Position numbers and translations under genes: made by a program | The notes under the pieces: generated by a model | Told to the model about the DNA's origin: nothing | The model's database searches: none | What the model saw: only the letters and a program-made list of their open reading frames with translations | Shown: positions 63,036 to 64,000 of the stretch, piece by piece | Layout of the letters: each line of letters begins with the position of its first letter | Numbering within the stretch: position 1 is the first letter of the stretch | Source: Arthrobacter sp. ov118 | Lineage (GTDB): Bacteria; Actinomycetota; Actinomycetes; Actinomycetales; Micrococcaceae | Assembly (NCBI RefSeq): GCF_900116495.1 | Contig: NZ_FPAY01000001.1 | Coordinates: 372,001 to 436,000, forward strand | Reading direction: 5' to 3' | DNA: 64,000 bases

Positions 63036-64000
63036 TCATGCGGCGGCGGATTTCGTGAGGGTGTTCAGGACCATCGGCCAAAGCACCGTCGGAAAACGTC
63101 GCCGCCCTAGAAGACTACCTTCACGTTGCGAGGAGGAAGCTCCTACGTTTCTTGCCTTCCTTTCGCGCCTCGCGGCGCGCCAGTCTTCGACGGTGCTGTC
63201 GCGCTTCGACTGGTTGCAGGAGCCGCAGGCCGGGGTCACGTTGCTGAGGCAATGGGGACCTCCCTTCGAGAGCGGGATGACATGATCCATTTGCATGTCG
63301 TAGGTCCGATCTTCACAGTAGGTACAGCGGAAATCCGCGGCCACGAGCACCGCGAACCAGTCTGCGGCGGTGAACTGTTCGTAGCCAGGATTATTGACTT
63401 TCCTTGCCCGGCGGTCCCCTTCACGTTTGTTTTTGTTGATCCTGGCACGCACAGGCTCAGTCATCTGGAGATCAATCATCCACGCCTTTACCTGATGCTC
63501 GGGTGTGCAAGCCTTCTGATTGGAGCGGCCGCGGGATATGTCGATCCCGCAGCCCTCAAGTACGCAGAAGCGGGGGCCCGCCGACTTGGCGCGCTTGTCC
63601 GCGCGAAGGTTGCTGAGATAGTGCTTATTGCACATGCCGGCCCTGAACTGGCCTGAAGGATCCTCGTCGTAGGTGACGCCGCAATCCTCGAAGCTGCAGA
63701 CCGGAGGATCAACGGTTCCATAGTTCTTCATCCACTCGCGGTGCTTGCGGCACACGCCATCGTAAAGACGTTTTGCGTGGCCGCAACCGTGTACGTCGCA
63801 TTGTCCTTGTAGGCCAAGCAATGTCCAGAGCTCAGAAAGCCCTGTCCCTACGAGCTTCCCGCTGGTGGGCCACTGTTCGGGGCCGATAGAGGTGGGTGCC
63901 GTCAGAGAATCTGTGTCATCCACGAGGGTCGAGTACCACCCGTGGGGCGGAAGATCCCATGAATCCACTGCTTGGGGCCAGTGCGCTGGCCCGGCCCCGG
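63036..64000 (-). CDS. HNH endonuclease with three zinc-finger-like units, 5' end outside window
   Basis: At least 310 residues. The GTG at 63968 would start the product, but the frame stays open to base 64000 and reads naturally (GPAHWPQAVDSWDLPPHG), so the start is probably beyond the edge. Three similar units precede the nuclease: CDVHGCGHAK...VCRKH, CSFEDCGVTY...MCNKH and CVLEGCGIDI...ACTPEH, each C-x4-C ... C-x2/3-H. The HNH core is CTYCEDRTYDMQMDHVIPLS then GGPHCLSNVTPACGSCNQSK. Such HNH proteins lie beside terminase genes in many phages and satellites; here no terminase is visible. Confidence 0.85.
   Translation of the reverse strand, partial: GAGPAHWPQAVDSWDLPPHGWYSTLVDDTDSLTAPTSIGPEQWPTSGKLVGTGLSELWTLLGLQGQCDVHGCGHAKRLYDGVCRKHREWMKNYGTVDPPVCSFEDCGVTYDEDPSGQFRAGMCNKHYLSNLRADKRAKSAGPRFCVLEGCGIDISRGRSNQKACTPEHQVKAWMIDLQMTEPVRARINKNKREGDRRARKVNNPGYEQFTAADWFAVLVAADFRCTYCEDRTYDMQMDHVIPLSKGGPHCLSNVTPACGSCNQSKRDSTVEDWRAARRERKARNVGASSSQREGSLLGRRRFPTVLWPMVLNTLTKSAAA

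Larger units (their letters stand above)
58325..64000. mobile_element. Integrated element (left end), phage- or satellite-like
   Basis: The tRNA-Met remnant and the tyrosine integrase mark one end. Inside are a candidate repressor with operators, an excisionase-like HTH gene, a winged-helix-like protein, a RepA-type ATPase, a zinc-ribbon pseudogene and an HNH endonuclease. Base composition is lower in GC and codon use less biased than in the flanking core. HNH-plus-helicase content fits phages and phage satellites; no capsid, terminase or conjugation gene is seen in the window. Confidence 0.8.

Overview
The window reads as chromosome from a high-GC Gram-positive bacterium of the Micrococcaceae, most like Arthrobacter or Pseudarthrobacter. 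The evidence is the strong G/C bias at third codon positions, a mycothiol synthase (MshD), an actinobacterial GlnR, PspC/toastrack envelope genes, a SecE-NusG-L11-L1 order next to tRNA-Trp, and rpoB/rplK genes that appear to start at TTG. The genus is inferred from gene content; no database was searched.

Layout. 1-6.05 kb: rpoC (3' end outside the window) and rpoB, minus strand. 6.5-8.3 kb: a thiolase and a YbaK-type deacylase. 8.3-15.3 kb: translation/transcription block on the minus strand (tRNA-Trp, secE, nusG, rplK, rplA, then rplJ, rplL), split by two paralogous double-GNAT genes; rplJ has a leader with an intrinsic-terminator-like hairpin. 15.5-23.3 kb: PLP aminotransferase, a PspC-sensor two-component system divergent from a PspC-toastrack operon, 6-phosphofructokinase, GNAT. 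23.3-29.7 kb (minus): PadR/MFS drug-efflux pair, ankyrin protein, YgfZ, flavodoxin-like protein, nitrobindin-like protein, a 37-residue membrane protein, a permease. 29.9-38.1 kb (plus): glnR, mshD, ppk, a Nudix/SixA fusion, thyA-folA, a small membrane protein, asd. 38.2-45.8 kb: AlkZ-like winged-helix protein, murB, MFS, two hot-dog dehydratases, then an ArsR-SulP pair. 45.9-58.2 kb: DUF2797 protein, CitE-like lyase, aldo/keto reductase plus GH13 glucosidase divergent from a ROK regulator, a secreted M11-like metalloprotease with 7.5 LGFP repeats encoded by a 162-bp tandem repeat, CPA1 antiporter, NAD(P)-binding protein, ZIP-like transporter.

58.3 kb to the right edge is the left end of an integrated element. 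It begins at a 51-bp 3' remnant of a tRNA-Met(CAT) gene, followed by a tyrosine integrase, a hypothetical protein that may be the repressor, a pair of matching palindromic operators, an excisionase-like HTH protein, a small winged-helix-like protein, a RepA/AAA_25 ATPase, a frameshifted small zinc-ribbon gene, and a zinc-finger HNH endonuclease running off the edge. Its coding density and GC are lower than the core. It could be a small temperate phage or a phage-satellite-like island; the window ends before structural or packaging genes would settle this.

Scattered intergenic palindromes stand out as structure not explained by genes: two copies of one family (16766-16826, 57302-57364), plus two other long hairpins (8295-8371, 47872-47937). 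The least conventional candidates are the island's repressor/operator and frameshifted zinc-ribbon loci, the palindrome families, the LGFP protease and the PspC/toastrack stress module. I saw no CRISPR array, transposase or rRNA.
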